From: Macrolepiota albuminosa
Lineage: Eukaryota; Basidiomycota; Agaricomycetes; Agaricales; Agaricaceae
Direction: 5' to 3'
Length of the DNA: 64,000 nt
Assembly: GCA_027475525.1 (NCBI GenBank)
Contig: JAMWFC010000116.1
Coordinates: 2,417,826 to 2,481,825 of the forward strand
The notes below the pieces were generated by a model. That model was not told the origin of the DNA and did not search any database. It was given only the letters and a program-made list of their open reading frames with translations. Positions 1 through 11,993 of the stretch are shown here, piece by piece. How positions within the stretch are numbered: position 1 is the stretch's first letter; each line of letters opens with the position of its first letter. The translations under genes were made by a program, and so were the position numbers.

Positions 1-2082
1 ACCCAGTGTAGAATAAGTCCATCATTGGCTGAAGAAGTATGTGCTCCCGATTCGACGAGTGAAGAAGATGCTATCAAAGGGAAATGGGTAAGGGTGAAAC
101 GCGATTTGAACCTCGAAGGAGGTTACCTGTCTCCCTATCTGGTAAGTCTCTCCTGCCGGTATCAACGTCCGTTACTCATTGTTTCTAGAACATCTATTAT
201 CGGCGTACGAGACGACAAGACGTCAACCTGGTTACTGATATCCAACTCCTCGCTGATAATGAGGAGCCTTCAACACCTGGCACATGGCATAAAGTAAACA
301 CATCCCTTAGGGCGGGAATATTCCATGCCGTTCCGTTGTACTTCTGGTACCAGACTGGCACCACCGCAGGAGAAATGAACGCCATTGAGCGTTCCAACAT
401 CATCACAGAGCTAGATGTCTTATATGGCGAAGACGTTCCCTGGTACGGTTTCGAGAAGCTTGAACCACCTACAATGCCTGAGAAAGGAAATGTGGAGGCT
501 ACTTGGCTAACATATAGACGTGGCGTGAAACGTAAGTCGTATTAACCTACTATTCATTCCATGATTACGATATGGCCACTCTGCCCAGCTCCACCACGTG
601 CACCACCTTTGCATTTTTCCCGCTCTGGTACCTTCAAGATCATGCAGGTAGCCGATCTACACTACTCGGTCTCTCAAGGCTTTTGCCGAGATACAGACCG
701 AAAGCCATGTGAACATTCAGACAACTTGACGACTACACTCGTTGGTAAAGCCTTGGATGCTGAAAGGCCAGATCTTGTCGTCTTCACGGGTGATCAGCTA
801 AATGGACAAGGAACCACATGGGATCCCAAGTCTGTTCTTGCCAAATTCGCAAAGTCTGCTACTGATAGGGAAATACCTTGGGCTGCAATCTTTGGAAATC
901 ACGACGAGGAGGATGGTATGCCAAAAGAAGAACAGATCGTGTTGATGAAGGGTTTACCCTATAGTCTTGCTGATAGGGGCCCAAAAGATGTGTCTGGAGT
1001 TGGTAATTATGTGTTGAAAGTTCTGAGTGCGGATGCGTAGGTTTCAATCTCACTCTACGTGCTTCTGCCAGTCTGATCATTAAAAGCTCCAAAACACATC
1101 TTTTGACTTTATATTTCCTTGATTCCGGTGCTTACGCTAAAGGTTTTTGGGATTTTTTCGGCTTCATACCCACCGAATATGATTGGATTCGTGAGGTAAG
1201 ATGAATGAATGATTGTGACAGTTTGAAATTGAATTGTCTTTCACCTTAGAGTCAAATCAATTGGTTTCTGCAGCAGTCCAGTACGTTCTGTCGATGCAAG
1301 ATTCTAATCAAACGCCTAATGTACGTTTCTAGGTATGATCAAACCAATCGAGAGGCCATTCCGCCCTGATTCGACAAAGGACCTTGGTCATGCGTGGAAA
1401 GTAAGGCAAGAACAGATTACTCCCGACACACGAAGACTGGCGAAACCCAATGCTCTGATGTTCTTCCATATACCTTTGTGAGTTCATGCCCACCGCCTCA
1501 TTTACAACTCAATGGGAACCTGTCAGGCAAGAGGCTTATGCAAAGGCGGACTCCGATCCCCGGACGCATATTGCCCTTGATGTGGGCGTTCATGGTCAAG
1601 AGCCCCCTGGCAATGCGAAAGGCAACGCAGGATTCTATGAGAAGGGAGTTCTAAAAGCTATGGAGAGTGAGCATGTTGGTAAAGGCAATGCTCTTGAAGT
1701 GAAAGTTATTGGAAATGGCCACTGTCACAGTAGGTCTTGATTCATTCAACGACGCGGGAGTATCTGGATAACTCTTCTAGTCACTGAGAACTGCCGTCGA
1801 GTCAAAGGAATCTGGAACTGTTTCGGGGGTGGCGGGCGAGTACCTTGCCATTGAGTTTGTCGACCACTAACCGAATTTATAGATCCTATTCTGGATACGG
1901 AAAAGTCGGGTATGTGGTGCCATGCAGTTAGAGCGTCAGATACTCATCTGTGCAGCTTCGATCGTAGGTTCAGGATATACGAGATCTCCGACTATGGAGA
2001 GACGATCAGGACTTACAAAAGGACAGAGAAGGATGAAATTGTGGACGACATGATTCTTGCGGGTAAAGGAGCTCCATTGTAA
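1..2082 (+). CDS. Dcr2-type calcineurin-like metallophosphatase, 5' end outside window
   Basis: A predicted metal-dependent phosphoesterase related to yeast Dcr2/Sia1. The frame is already open at base 1, so the start lies upstream. Predicted exons are <1-141, 189-531, 589-1036, 1072-1195, 1250-1280, 1333-1477, 1527-1729, 1781-1835, 1883-1909 and 1956-2082, about 547 residues in the window, with a TAA at 2080-2082. The metallophosphatase signature appears in order: DLH in exon 3, GDQ, GNHDEE, and the terminal metal-binding NGHCH in exon 7. An N-terminal region rich in aromatic residues (VPLYFWYQTG) precedes the catalytic domain, as in Dcr2 homologues. The intron after 1835 appears to start with GC rather than GT. 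In yeast, Dcr2 acts in the unfolded-protein response and cell-cycle entry; that role here is inferred. The family call is firm, the substrate unknown. Confidence 0.85.
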
Positions 2083-2279
2083 CCATACCATTATCAGAGT
2101 TGACCGTAGCGTCCCGATATTTATCTACCGTTGTAATATTATTTAGCTTCACGAGAAAGTTAGGTTGAGCCTGTACATCATTTTCGCACGGAACTTGAGC
2201 CGAATCCGGCTCTGAGCTATTGTGGAGGCATACCATAAACTTTTCCCCTTCTCGTGACTTTCCCTTCCATCGCGTTCCA

Positions 2280-5200
2280 ATGGCGACAAGATCTAACGGC
2301 AGCCAAGGTCATTCATCGCGGCGTGATAATCAGCCAGCATCATCATCTTCATCGACGGCGAGCCGCAGTGAACGAGGCACGCGTCACACAGTGAGTCTTA
2401 ATGCTTACTGCTGTCCGTGCCGGTAATCAACTCTAGAAGTCCAAACCCGCCGTAGAGTCGGCGGTTACACGCCTTTTGGTTTCAATAAAGCAACTTCTCG
2501 AGTCTCTGACGCAATGGAGCACTTTGAAAATTGACGAAAACGGTGTCAGCGATGTATATGTTCGCCTAGGAAACGACTTCAACGCAGCTGTGGCTGCCTT
2601 CTCAAGATACGGTATTGATATGGCGTAAGTGTCAGCAGCTTGGTCTTAAACAATTATTAATTCAAGGACGTCCTACTTCAGTGAACTTCTCTCAGTACCT
2701 GATGATCTCCGGAACGTTCTTGAGCAATGCCTGGCCGAAGATGCTACACCAGAAAATCTTGAAAACTACCTACCTACTGTTAGACGTATTATTACAGATC
2801 TGCTGACGGGCTTGCGTGGCAAACAATCGATATATCGCCGGCTCCAACAGAAAGCAGGAGACTCGACAGGTAACCATGAAAGGACAGACAGCCGTTCCTC
2901 ACGTGGAGAGCGGATATCAGAGCAGACGTCAGGGCGGGGCGAGCAGGTGCATCGGTCGCACCATCCACGAACGATTCCAGAGGAGGAGAGACCCGATCGC
3001 GAGAGTGGAACTCGGAGGAGCGGGCAGTCATCTTCATCGAGAAGAAAGGCAGACTCCTCGCAGGCTACAATGTCTAACAATGACGACAGATTCATTGGCG
3101 GGTTTGCACCTCCCCTTATAGAGCAACCACCACGAAATCCTGAGTTCGAGGAAGAGAACACTCCGGTTCCAGAGGAACCACGAATAAAACAGCGTTCTCC
3201 GCTCGGTGCTTCAGATGGGTCATCTTCCCCGCAACTGGGCCTTCCATCGAGTCCCGCACCGGCTTTTGTTGATTCCACCCCAAAACCTTCACCCACTCCT
3301 GTTGTCCCTGCAAGTGTGAAAAGGTACTCTCTGGTCGATAAGCCCATGTCCCCTCCCACTGTCGTTATCGAACTTTCTAGTCCTGGCCAGGATCATGAAA
3401 AATCTGCTTCTCCGACGCCCGAAACACTCCCGGAAATTGGGCCCGCAATGGCAAATTCTCTGGCTGCATTGAAAAAAAACGACGTACTTGAGCGACGCGC
3501 ATCCAAACGTTTTTCTACTTTCAACATATCTAAGATGACTGGCGCATCACCACGAGAACGACCTGCTCGTAGCAGTCACTCTAATCGACGATCATTTGCT
3601 GCGTCATCAGCGCTAACACCAGGAGAGCTAGCGGTTCTTACCGAGGAGGCGGACGATGGCGAATCCCAGGGAATGGCTACGACTTCTTTGCGCCGTGAGG
3701 GTAGCGCAAGATCACGTCCAAAATCTAGGGCTGCTACACCTGAAACGCGACAGGATACACCACCTGTACCAAAGTTGCCAAAATCTGCACAGCCGTCTAC
3801 GGCAAACGATCTCGTGCACAACCCTGCTGATGGCTCGATCGAGAGTTCTGATGATCCTTCCAAGATGACAGTCTTTTTACAAGTTGGGCGTGAGGTCAAA
3901 AAAGCTATTATTGAATCAAGTATTACTTTTGCCTCTTTGCGAGTCTTGTTCGTGGACAAGTTCTCGTACAATCCAGGACAGGATAATTTTCCGGCGATAT
4001 ACATCCGCGATCCGTCTAGTGGTGTCCAATATGAGCTCGAAGACACCGATGAAGTCAAAAATAAATGTCTCCTCTCTCTGAACATAGAACGTAAGTTTCC
4101 GGACATCCCAGTCACCTACTGTACTAGTTCACTAAAGTATGGCTACAGCTCTCGACCAAATCAAACAACATATTGACGCCAAAATTCTAAGTCTTTCCAA
4201 CGAACTCATCGAGCTGAAGACTGCCGTCACATCCTCCAGTCAGCGACAACCGATGCTATTTCCAAACATTGTTGCAGAGCCGCTAGCTGAGAGCACTCCT
4301 CTTGCGAGCCGCCCTTCTGATCGCCAATTCGCACACGTCGCTCGACGGCTGTCTCGTTTCGTGGGTGACTCTGTCGGTTCTTCTTTCCAATCCATCCAGT
4401 CGCAAATCCAACCCCAGATGACGGGTCAATCTTTACAACCGCAAATGACCGGCGCATCTATCCTTTCAGACTACTCGAGCCGAATCGTCACCGATCTGAA
4501 GACACAATTCGACGAGGTGCAGAATCTACGCCGTGACCTTGGCATCATGCGACAACTTTACACACAGTTCATGAAACAGACTAAAGAATCCTTGAACACA
4601 CTCAGATCACAGACGAGTTCTGTCAAACAGATTGCTCTTACCAACGTTGGCGGTGCTAGAGGGTACATTGACACAGGCAAAAAGAAGCTAGACTCGCGTA
4701 GTCAAAACGTGCTGACCGATGTGGAGAAGCTCCTAGACACCGTTGAAAGCTTGAAGGACGACGTCATCAAAAGGCAAATCACACCAAAGGAGCTAATTGT
4801 CAAAACAATCAAAAGGGATATTGACTCTGTTCACAAAGAACTCGAGAGTCTCACAGAACACATCAAGACAATTAAACCAATGTGGAAGAAAACCTGGGAG
4901 GAAGAGCTGCAGAACATCGTTGAAGAACAGCAGTTCTTGACTCATCAAGAGGAGTTCCTGCATGATCTTGTAGAAGATCATAAAGCCGTTATTGAGATGT
5001 TTGGACACATCGATAAAGTCATCTCCCTCCGTAACCCAGGCCCAAATGGTACCATCAAACCCCGTAGTCGGACCTTTCGTCCCCAGCCACCTTCCGAAGG
5101 CGATGGTCTCAGCAATGTGATGCTTGAGATCCGTGGTGCTGCCGTTGACCCAGAGAGAAGGATGAAGGCTATCGAGGTCAACCAGAAGAATCGGCAGAGG

Positions 5201-5398
5201 GAGCTTGACGCGCGGTCTGACGCACTCCACGCTGAGTTGCATGATTTTGTGGGCCAGAAGAAGTTGAGGATGACTGGTGGTGCAGAAGAGGCTGAGCGGG
5301 TGCGCCAGAAGCGAAGTGAAGCGACTCTCAAAGCAATGTTTTCGAACGCTGCTTCTCCGCCATCCTTCAGTCCAGATCTTCCTACGTCACCTCAATAA
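2280..5398 (+). CDS. BUD6: Bud6/Aip3-type actin-interacting polarity protein
   Basis: An actin- and formin-binding polarity factor of the Bud6/Aip3 family; in yeast it helps formins nucleate actin cables at growth sites. Predicted exons 2280-2390, 2437-2624, 2667-4090 and 4149-5398 join in frame to 990 residues. The ATG at 2280 opens a Ser-rich leader, followed by a conserved N-terminal helical region (LLESLTQWSTLKIDENG). Next is a long, low-complexity Ser/Pro/Arg linker of about 270 residues. The AIP3 core starts near residue 520 (MTVFLQVGREVKKAIIESS) and runs into a coiled-coil C-terminal half with LDQIKQHIDAK just after the last splice. I chose the acceptor at 4147-4148 because nearer AG sites bring in a stop or the wrong frame. 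The last 1.25 kb is a single exon. The identification rests on the AIP3 core and coiled-coil order. Confidence 0.92.
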
Positions 5399-6036
5399 TT
5401 TTGTTATTTTACTCGTTGTTACATTCGTTTTCTTGTTCTTCTCATACAACTTCGCTTCATTGCGTTGTATATTCTCCTGGATTAATCCTTCCTGGTCAAC
5501 ATGGTTCGCTAATTGACCGGTTGCAAGAATTTGGACTTTTATCTGACTGTTCTGTACATGTAGTGTACTACGTAATTGTTTCACATGTACATCATTCGTA
5601 ATTGCAATGTTCTCAATTTCGTCGCTGTGATAGGAAACAAAAAACACTTTCTGTTTCGTTGTTGGTTGAAAAAGCTCTACATAAAATTACAAATGCCGTC
5701 CCCAATCGGTATCCTCCTTAAAACGTAAATTAATGTTTAAATCGTAGGATGCTTTTGTGGATGCTATTTAGTCGTTCCCCTGTAAGGCAGAGCTACCCAT
5801 GCCCCTGAAGCGTAATGATTTTGCGCCAAATGACAAATGTCTCGTCCAGTTTGTTAATGAGGCAGGTACGCTCCTGAGACAAGAGTCAGACATCGTGCCG
5901 AGACGGAGATTGATAACCGGCGCTCACGAAGCCCTTTTCCGGGGAGCCTGGGGTATATCTGTCGGTAATTGGATTCGCCGTGGGGTGAGCACGAGGTAGG
6001 AGAGACTGAACGGCAATAGGGCCATAGTGGTTGTCG

Positions 6037-6190
6037 ATGAGATGAAGGTTGGCAAGGAGTCGGAAGCAAAGTACCTTTGAGACCGATTGATTAGTCACGA
6101 GAAGCTCCTAGTAATGAGATGAAGGTTGGCAAGGAGTCGGAAGCAAAGTACCTTTGAGACCGATTGATTAGTCACGAGAAGCTCCTAGTA
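6037..6190. repeat. 77-bp perfect tandem duplication (junction 1)
   Basis: Copies 6037-6113 and 6114-6190 are identical and directly adjacent; identity stops at both outer edges. It covers the 3' end of an unrecognised minus-strand open frame. Confidence 0.97.
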
Positions 6191-6909
6191 GGTTCTTGTA
6201 CGTCTTGAGCTTGTGGTACTTACTGGCCTTGCCGGCCAAAGGCGAACAAAAAGATGCCATTGTTGTCAAAGGCTGGTCCAATTGCAGGCCTCCAGTTAAA
6301 TGCGATAAGATAAGATCGTGATCTAGCAACGACGGAAGTAGCTTTGTGGTGCAGACATACATATCTGCATCCTGTTCACTGTATCCGAGACCGCCGCGGG
6401 TGGTGTACACTCCTAATATCACAAGCCACCTACTTGTCTTCCCATCCAGCGCTTTGGCAATCCCCATTATGTCGCTAGAATGAAACCCGGTGCACCGGCG
6501 TTTTCTTTGCTTATAAAAGAACGCGCTTCTTTCAAGCACCACCTCTCTTCCCCCTTTCCCGTATCATTACCCTGTACTCTTATTATCTATGCCTCAGGTA
6601 CTTTGTCGCGCAACTTCTTGAAATATGGTGTACCTGATACTATTCGTCCAGGCTGAAGCAGTCCAGCTTAGTACTTGCGCTCTCGGGGAATCGCCCCGGC
6701 AGCAGACCGCTGTGTTCATTAACCAGACAAACACCGAGAATTGTCTTCGACGTGAGCTCATGCTTATCAGTTGAATGAGTGCACCTAATGTCTTCTTCCA
6801 AAACCTAGACACTGCAAAGGACTTGACGACTCGGAGACAGCTTGCTCACGACATCCTTCAAGACCTGAATACCATGTAAGGGCTCTTGGTATAGGGCTTA
6901 TGAAACAGT

Positions 6910-7063
6910 CTCACGCATGCATGTTGACAGAGAACGAATTGCCAATGTTTTCGCTGTTCATTGAAAATCGACGTCGATGATATGCCCTCACGCATGCATG
7001 TTGACAGAGAACGAATTGCCAATGTTTTCGCTGTTCATTGAAAATCGACGTCGATGATATGCC
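6910..7063. repeat. 77-bp perfect tandem duplication (junction 2)
   Basis: Copies 6910-6986 and 6987-7063, beginning ctcacgcatgcatgttgac. The site is in DNA without a recognised gene. The unit has no similarity to the neighbouring duplications. Confidence 0.97.
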
Positions 7064-7886
7064 TCGCGCAGATGTAATGTTACAAAACCTTCGTTCGATA
7101 CAATAGCCATCACATTTATTATCTTGATGTAGTTTAGCGTTAACAGTCCTGTCGAGTACTGTATCTCCAATGATAGTGTGTATTTATATTCCGAGACTTT
7201 GCCATTCGTTCGCCAAGTCTCATGTCGGACGATCAGATCACAACCACTTGAACGTTCTGATATCGAATGCATGCCGCCATCCACATTCCACTCGTCATTG
7301 TTCGATGTCTTATTCGGGTTCGTTGTCCCCGTCCCCCCGATACGGTCCATAATTAGCCTTGACGTGATAACGATTTCCCCACCTTGCGTGCACACAAAGG
7401 ATCAATCCCAAGCAGGCAATCTTGCAGGTCAAATAGGAATTGGTGGCAATTTTGACGCGATCTCGGCATGCACACATGTTAACTAACATTGTTATAATGG
7501 ACAGCCATCGCTATCGTATAAAGTTTAGTAGATATAAGTGAATCAGATTCCATACCTCCCGTCAGTACCGATACAACCTCACTGTCCATTTGTCTTCACA
7601 CTTTTTTCTGATGACCGAGCTTCGAGGAATTGCATTACTTTTTTGAGCGCATCTGAGCCCCTATCTCCAGCACAATTAGGAAGTCATACTCCACGAGCAT
7701 AATCCTACAGGATTTGACCGCTCCGAAACCCAACGCAAAGCTTCTGCGATGCGTGGGTAATTCTCGTACCAGTATTCTGGGTCCGTATCAGTATCGGTGG
7801 AGGACGTTATGTTGGTCAAAGCAAACGCTTGATGAATGTCATTGATATGGGGTGTGAAATGGATAAATACAAAAAGAGTGACATTG

Positions 7887-8040
7887 TACGGGGATGAAAA
7901 CGAGTCAATGGTGGTCGTCATGGATAGTCTTCGAAGGGAAAGAGAGCATGAGTATTTCCAGAATACGGGGATGAAAACGAGTCAATGGTGGTCGTCATGG
8001 ATAGTCTTCGAAGGGAAAGAGAGCATGAGTATTTCCAGAA
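7887..8040. repeat. 77-bp perfect tandem duplication (junction 3)
   Basis: Copies 7887-7963 and 7964-8040, beginning tacggggatgaaaacgag. It creates a repeated peptide in chance open frames on both strands, so those frames should not be read as repeat proteins. Confidence 0.97.
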
Positions 8041-9280
8041 ATGGTTGTGTAGCCGAGTGCGACAGGGGCATAACTGTGCGTATAAACGCCATTTGATGTG
8101 TTCCATACCGTAAGGATATAGCAGTTGATGCAAGCAACGTAGAGGTAAATATCATCTTTACTTGGGGAGGCGTCACCTGGGTGTCTGGCAGCATTGGTAG
8201 TATGGAATGAGGCCAGGCGAAATACCCATCGGAACCAATGCGATCGTTATTGCCACACTACAAGTCGATGGCGCGTCATCAAACCAACAGAGTAAGGTAC
8301 ATAAACACACTATTATTATTTATTGAGTCATTCGCTTTGTTCGATTGCCTCAGTGAAGACTTGAGCGCGTCTGGTCCTCGAAAGAAGAACACGTAAATCG
8401 TTAATGACGGCCCGTACCCCCACAGGCTTCGTACAACGCTCAATGGATGAAGAATTGAGGAGCAGCCCACCCAATTACACGTGTCAGGAACTGGCCGATA
8501 CGCTGCGGCAACTATCCACAGCTGATAGTACTGCAACGTTGACGCAGGGAACGAATGCAGTCTGGACTACGCGCGAGAAATAACTATAGAAAGACGTTGG
8601 GGTTGTCCAGATGCCGAACATGAAGAACCATAGATTATTATCATTGACGACTTAACGTGGGGTGAGGAAATGGATATCAAGTGATGGAATAAAGGAAGAA
8701 ACCAACAGTGGAGTAATCGCTAGTGGCCATGGTCATGTGAGTTGACATTTCGAGAACATTAACTTCTTGTGCCTTGGGACAGACAAAGTCAAAAACATAA
8801 AGCTTAAGGCATGCTTGATTAGATTTGAGATCAGTTCGAAATCTATTTTGTACTAAATACCTGTCAAATACAGCTACATAACGATAACTGAAGAATTCAT
8901 CCGACTCGTTATCACAGGAACCTTTCTGTCATCATTATGTAAAAACTCCCGACACTAAGGCTTGCTGGGGTTCGCTCGAGCAGATATGTTAAATAAGAAA
9001 GCCAGAGTAAAGATATGGGAAAGTCAATCAGACTTGTTAGAACGAGCGATGCCTCCGGTTGCGGCCGTTGCCGCTGCTACATCAGCTGCAGTGGTAAAAG
9101 TGATAACAGTCGCACTTGTTGATCAGAGGATGCGTGGCAATAAAGGGTAGCAGGGCAAGGGGACATTACGAACATCCCATTGGCAAACTGAGCAAAGCCG
9201 CAAACACCAGCTGCGTCAACTACAAACGTGAGCCACGTATAGCTAGAGTAATAAAGTTGTTCCTCGCTGGTGCATGTGAG

Positions 9281-9434
9281 TTGACGTGGGACTGCGGATC
9301 TTCTCCATTCGAAGTCTAAATCACCGCTGGTAGAGGACTGGTCAGCACTCATGGCGTTTGACGTGGGACTGCGGATCTTCTCCATTCGAAGTCTAAATCA
9401 CCGCTGGTAGAGGACTGGTCAGCACTCATGGCGT
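9281..9434. repeat. 77-bp perfect tandem duplication (junction 4)
   Basis: Copies 9281-9357 and 9358-9434, beginning ttgacgtgggactgcgg. It separates two possible minus-strand coding pieces (a Ser-rich piece above, a Cys-containing piece below) and would break any gene joining them. Confidence 0.97.
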
Positions 9435-10113
9435 AAATAACACAACTCGAAGTATTGGACATGGAGGCAGAGGGGGTTGGAGCAGTAGTGTCGATTGTGG
9501 AAGGGACAAATTTGACGAGAAACCCGACAAGGAACCTGATAAAACCGTTGAAGTGGAAGCCTGAGAGGTCGATGACAGCTTCGACGATGAGGCAACAGAA
9601 GTAGTTGCGGTGGGACTTATCTGTACGTTACTTTCACTGCTCACACCCAAATTCTGGTTGTTGCCCAATCACAATGCCCTGACAAATACAGATAAGTCAA
9701 TACCAGCAAATTGACAATGTAACAGACCAACAAGCTCAAAGCCTGTTGACAATAGAGACACTTTGAGAAGTAAGTTGAGTAAAAGCATTATCAAAACAAT
9801 GCGTCATGTAGGAAAAAAAGGTTGACCGTGTTCCTTGGTTGTTGCATGAAGATCTTGTAAGGCGAACAATCTCTTGCCAAATTAAGTATTTCGTCTGGTG
9901 CATTCTGTTGTTAGCATGGGCCAGGCGCAGTGTACTGAAAGCCGTAACGGAGACTGGATTACATCGCTGTTCACCACCAGCAGCAAGCTAGGAGAAAATT
10001 CACAAAAGACATGAAGAGATTGATATACACTGCAAGCTTCTACTTGGCAGTCGAGGCTGATGTTACTTGTCCTATGCGCTTCTTCAACATTGTATTCCGT
10101 AGGCATCAAGCCG

Positions 10114-10267
10114 GGAAAACCATGTTCATGGACAGCTGCATTGAGATGCAAAAGGAATGGAAAATAATGAGCCCGAAGAGCACAGAGAATGGAAAACCAT
10201 GTTCATGGACAGCTGCATTGAGATGCAAAAGGAATGGAAAATAATGAGCCCGAAGAGCACAGAGAAT
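10114..10267. repeat. 77-bp perfect tandem duplication (junction 5)
   Basis: Copies 10114-10190 and 10191-10267, beginning ggaaaaccatgttcatgg. It lies inside the possible minus-strand Cys-containing open frame at 10126-10506. Confidence 0.97.
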
Positions 10268-10494
10268 AGGAAGTAAGAGAGACAAGGTGCAGGAAAGAAC
10301 GTGAAATAGACACTCGACGAACCAGTTAGACTACCTGTCCCATTAGAACAAAGATCGTTACAATACGTGAAGCGGTCACTCAGAGTGGAGCAGGCTCTGG
10401 TACTGCCAGTCATTTCCATAGCGGGAACCCAACCGCTGATGAAACACGTGATAAAGGATACTCTATTACTTGAAAGCATTGGACAAGTGAAGTG

Positions 10495-10648
10495 AGGAAC
10501 CAACAATTAATTAAGCCTGGGAGACGTATCTTCCGAATAGTCTAATCTGAACCAAGTCGGTATTGACTTCCAGGAACCAACAATTAATTAAGCCTGGGAG
10601 ACGTATCTTCCGAATAGTCTAATCTGAACCAAGTCGGTATTGACTTCC
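10495..10648. repeat. 77-bp tandem duplication over a BTB gene stop codon (junction 6)
   Basis: Copies 10495-10571 and 10572-10648; one further base matches by chance. Both copies hold the end of the BTB gene, including its stop. On the minus strand the upper copy is read first, so the protein ends correctly and the lower copy is a spurious partial exon. Confidence 0.96.
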
Positions 10649-11905
10649 ATATCTTCTCCCTCTCTCTTGCTGCCCAGGCCTCCAAGGACTTCGCACAGGC
10701 CTTGCACTCAGAAAATTCAGCGCTTTTCAATTGTCCTAGCTCTTCTGCCACATAGAGGGGATCATAACACCCCCTTTCGCGATCGATAAGATAGTGCTGA
10801 GTGGCCAAGGAAACGAGCTCCGAACAATCCTTGCGGCAAGCAGCGGCAGACACACATACGGCGGTTTGGGACGCTTTGCGAAAGTGTGCTGGGTTGAGTT
10901 GAGCCGATCGAACGCTTTGAGTGCTCCCCATAGCTGTTATAAGAGAGGTAATGGCATGCTGGCTCGCCTCTTTACCAAGACAAAGCCTCTTCAGGTCTGC
11001 ATTTGAGAGGGTTGAAGAAGTTGGTGGTAGGGGCCAGTGAACTTCTTCAGTCGGTTCGAATATATGGCTGAACGAATAGCGAGAAAGATCATAGAAAGCG
11101 GCGGGCAAAAGAGACGGTGCATCAACTTCTCGTGCAAGATTTATAACAGCCTAAATAAGCGTCAATGATATACCAAGCGAAAGGATAAAGAACTTGACAG
11201 ACGATTGGATGAGGATAAGGGTGACTACTATTGGCCAGGTCAGTCTCGTGTATACGTGCGAGATCTTCCCTTGCGTCCCATTCCTTGAGGCTGGTTGGCC
11301 AAGCCTTGTTGAGGTGAGTCAATGCCTTGGCACGCAATGAATCAAAACAATATTTCGTAGATAACCGAAGAACGCCGGATACGACGCGGTAATCTTCCTG
11401 GTCATTATTGCCAAATATCCTGCCGCGACAATTAGAAGTACACTGAGAAAACATTCTTGCCGACATACAGTCCATCATAGACCGCGGTTAAGAGATTTCC
11501 AACGTCCTCAGCAGTGTCATGTAGATCAACAATAGGAAGTTTTTCTATATCATCCTGCAGTCCTTGGTTCGATATCACGTCGGTACTACTTGTTTGAGGC
11601 TGTGGCATAGAGAACATGTCTCTGAAGAACGTAGAATGGCGCTCAAGCACTGACATGTGGACTTTAAAAAGTGTCCTTTCCGCCCGACAGATAAGACTGC
11701 CATCGTGGAACCATATATCCGCGTGGTGAGTGTACTGTGACACGAGCGCCTTGTCAACCTTATCGGAGACACTGATTGCAGATGCAGAGACGTGGTTTAT
11801 TGGGGAAGACGTCGGTCGTGGATTCGGAGTACCTTGTCGCGTAATCCGAAGGACAGAAGAAAACCGCGCCGAAATAGAATCTGAGTCTCGACACTGCGAA
11901 CTCAT
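10584..11905 (-). CDS. BTB/POZ-domain protein of the agaric expanded family
   Basis: A BTB (POZ) protein; the domain mediates protein-protein contacts and often recruits cullin-3 ligases, but the partner here is unknown. Predicted exons from the start are 11905-11469, 11419-11203 and 11150-10584, joining in frame to 406 residues. The BTB core begins near residue 60 (HHADIWFHDGSLICR), followed by LFKVHMSVLERHS and the later helix VVSGVLRLSTKY. The C-terminal half is typical of the large BTB family in mushroom genomes, with a Cys-rich stretch (AAACRKDCSEL). The first donor (GTATGT at 11468) was chosen because it gives YDGL joined to IFGNND. The gene ends 88 bases from the neighbouring dihydroorotate dehydrogenase stop, and both lie on the minus strand. 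Domain call is firm, cellular role open. Confidence 0.87.
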
Positions 11906-11993
11906 GTCTCAGACCACCAACATTTACATCCAGGAAGTACATCAACGTGATGATATAAAGATCTAATCTTATCAACTTATCAACAATTCTAAG

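Larger units (their letters stand above)
5399..10583. other. 5.2-kb stretch without a recognisable gene
   Basis: No conserved domain is visible. Open frames are short and broken. Longest are a minus-strand frame at 6168-6542 (TTKLLPSLLDHDLILSHLTG), one at 6988-7395 and minus-strand pieces between 9426 and 10506. The last group includes a Cys-containing segment (CNDLCSNGTGS) near 10350 and a Ser/Thr-rich segment near 9430-9668, the kind of composition seen in secreted fungal proteins. I could not join these into one gene. Six 77-bp tandem duplications fall between 6037 and 10648, so the raw sequence is disrupted at many points. It may hold a poorly assembled fast-evolving gene, old repeats, or simply spacer. 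Confidence 0.5.

Noticed and set aside
1401..1415. An intron of 15 bases in the metallophosphatase (GTAAGG to ACAG)
   Set aside because: Too short for splicing, and reading through gives an uninterrupted, sensible protein (HAWKVRQEQITPDTRRLAK).
2766..3359. Minus-strand open frame of 197 residues over BUD6
   Set aside because: It is the shadow of the low-complexity BUD6 linker, has no motifs, and the plus-strand frame is supported by splicing and conserved domains.
5799..5999. Short plus-strand open frame starting MPLKRNDF
   Set aside because: No homologous motif, no splice context and length near chance expectation.
7170..7486. Plus-strand open frames near 7.2-7.5 kb as genes
   Set aside because: Two overlapping frames with unrelated composition and no conserved feature; likely chance.
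7887..8040. CRISPR-like or satellite repeat
   Set aside because: There are only two copies with no spacer between them; an array needs several repeats with unique spacers of similar length.
8940..8990. A tRNA-like ggttcgctcgag segment
   Set aside because: It resembles a T-loop only loosely; no matching A-box, acceptor stem or anticodon arm could be drawn.
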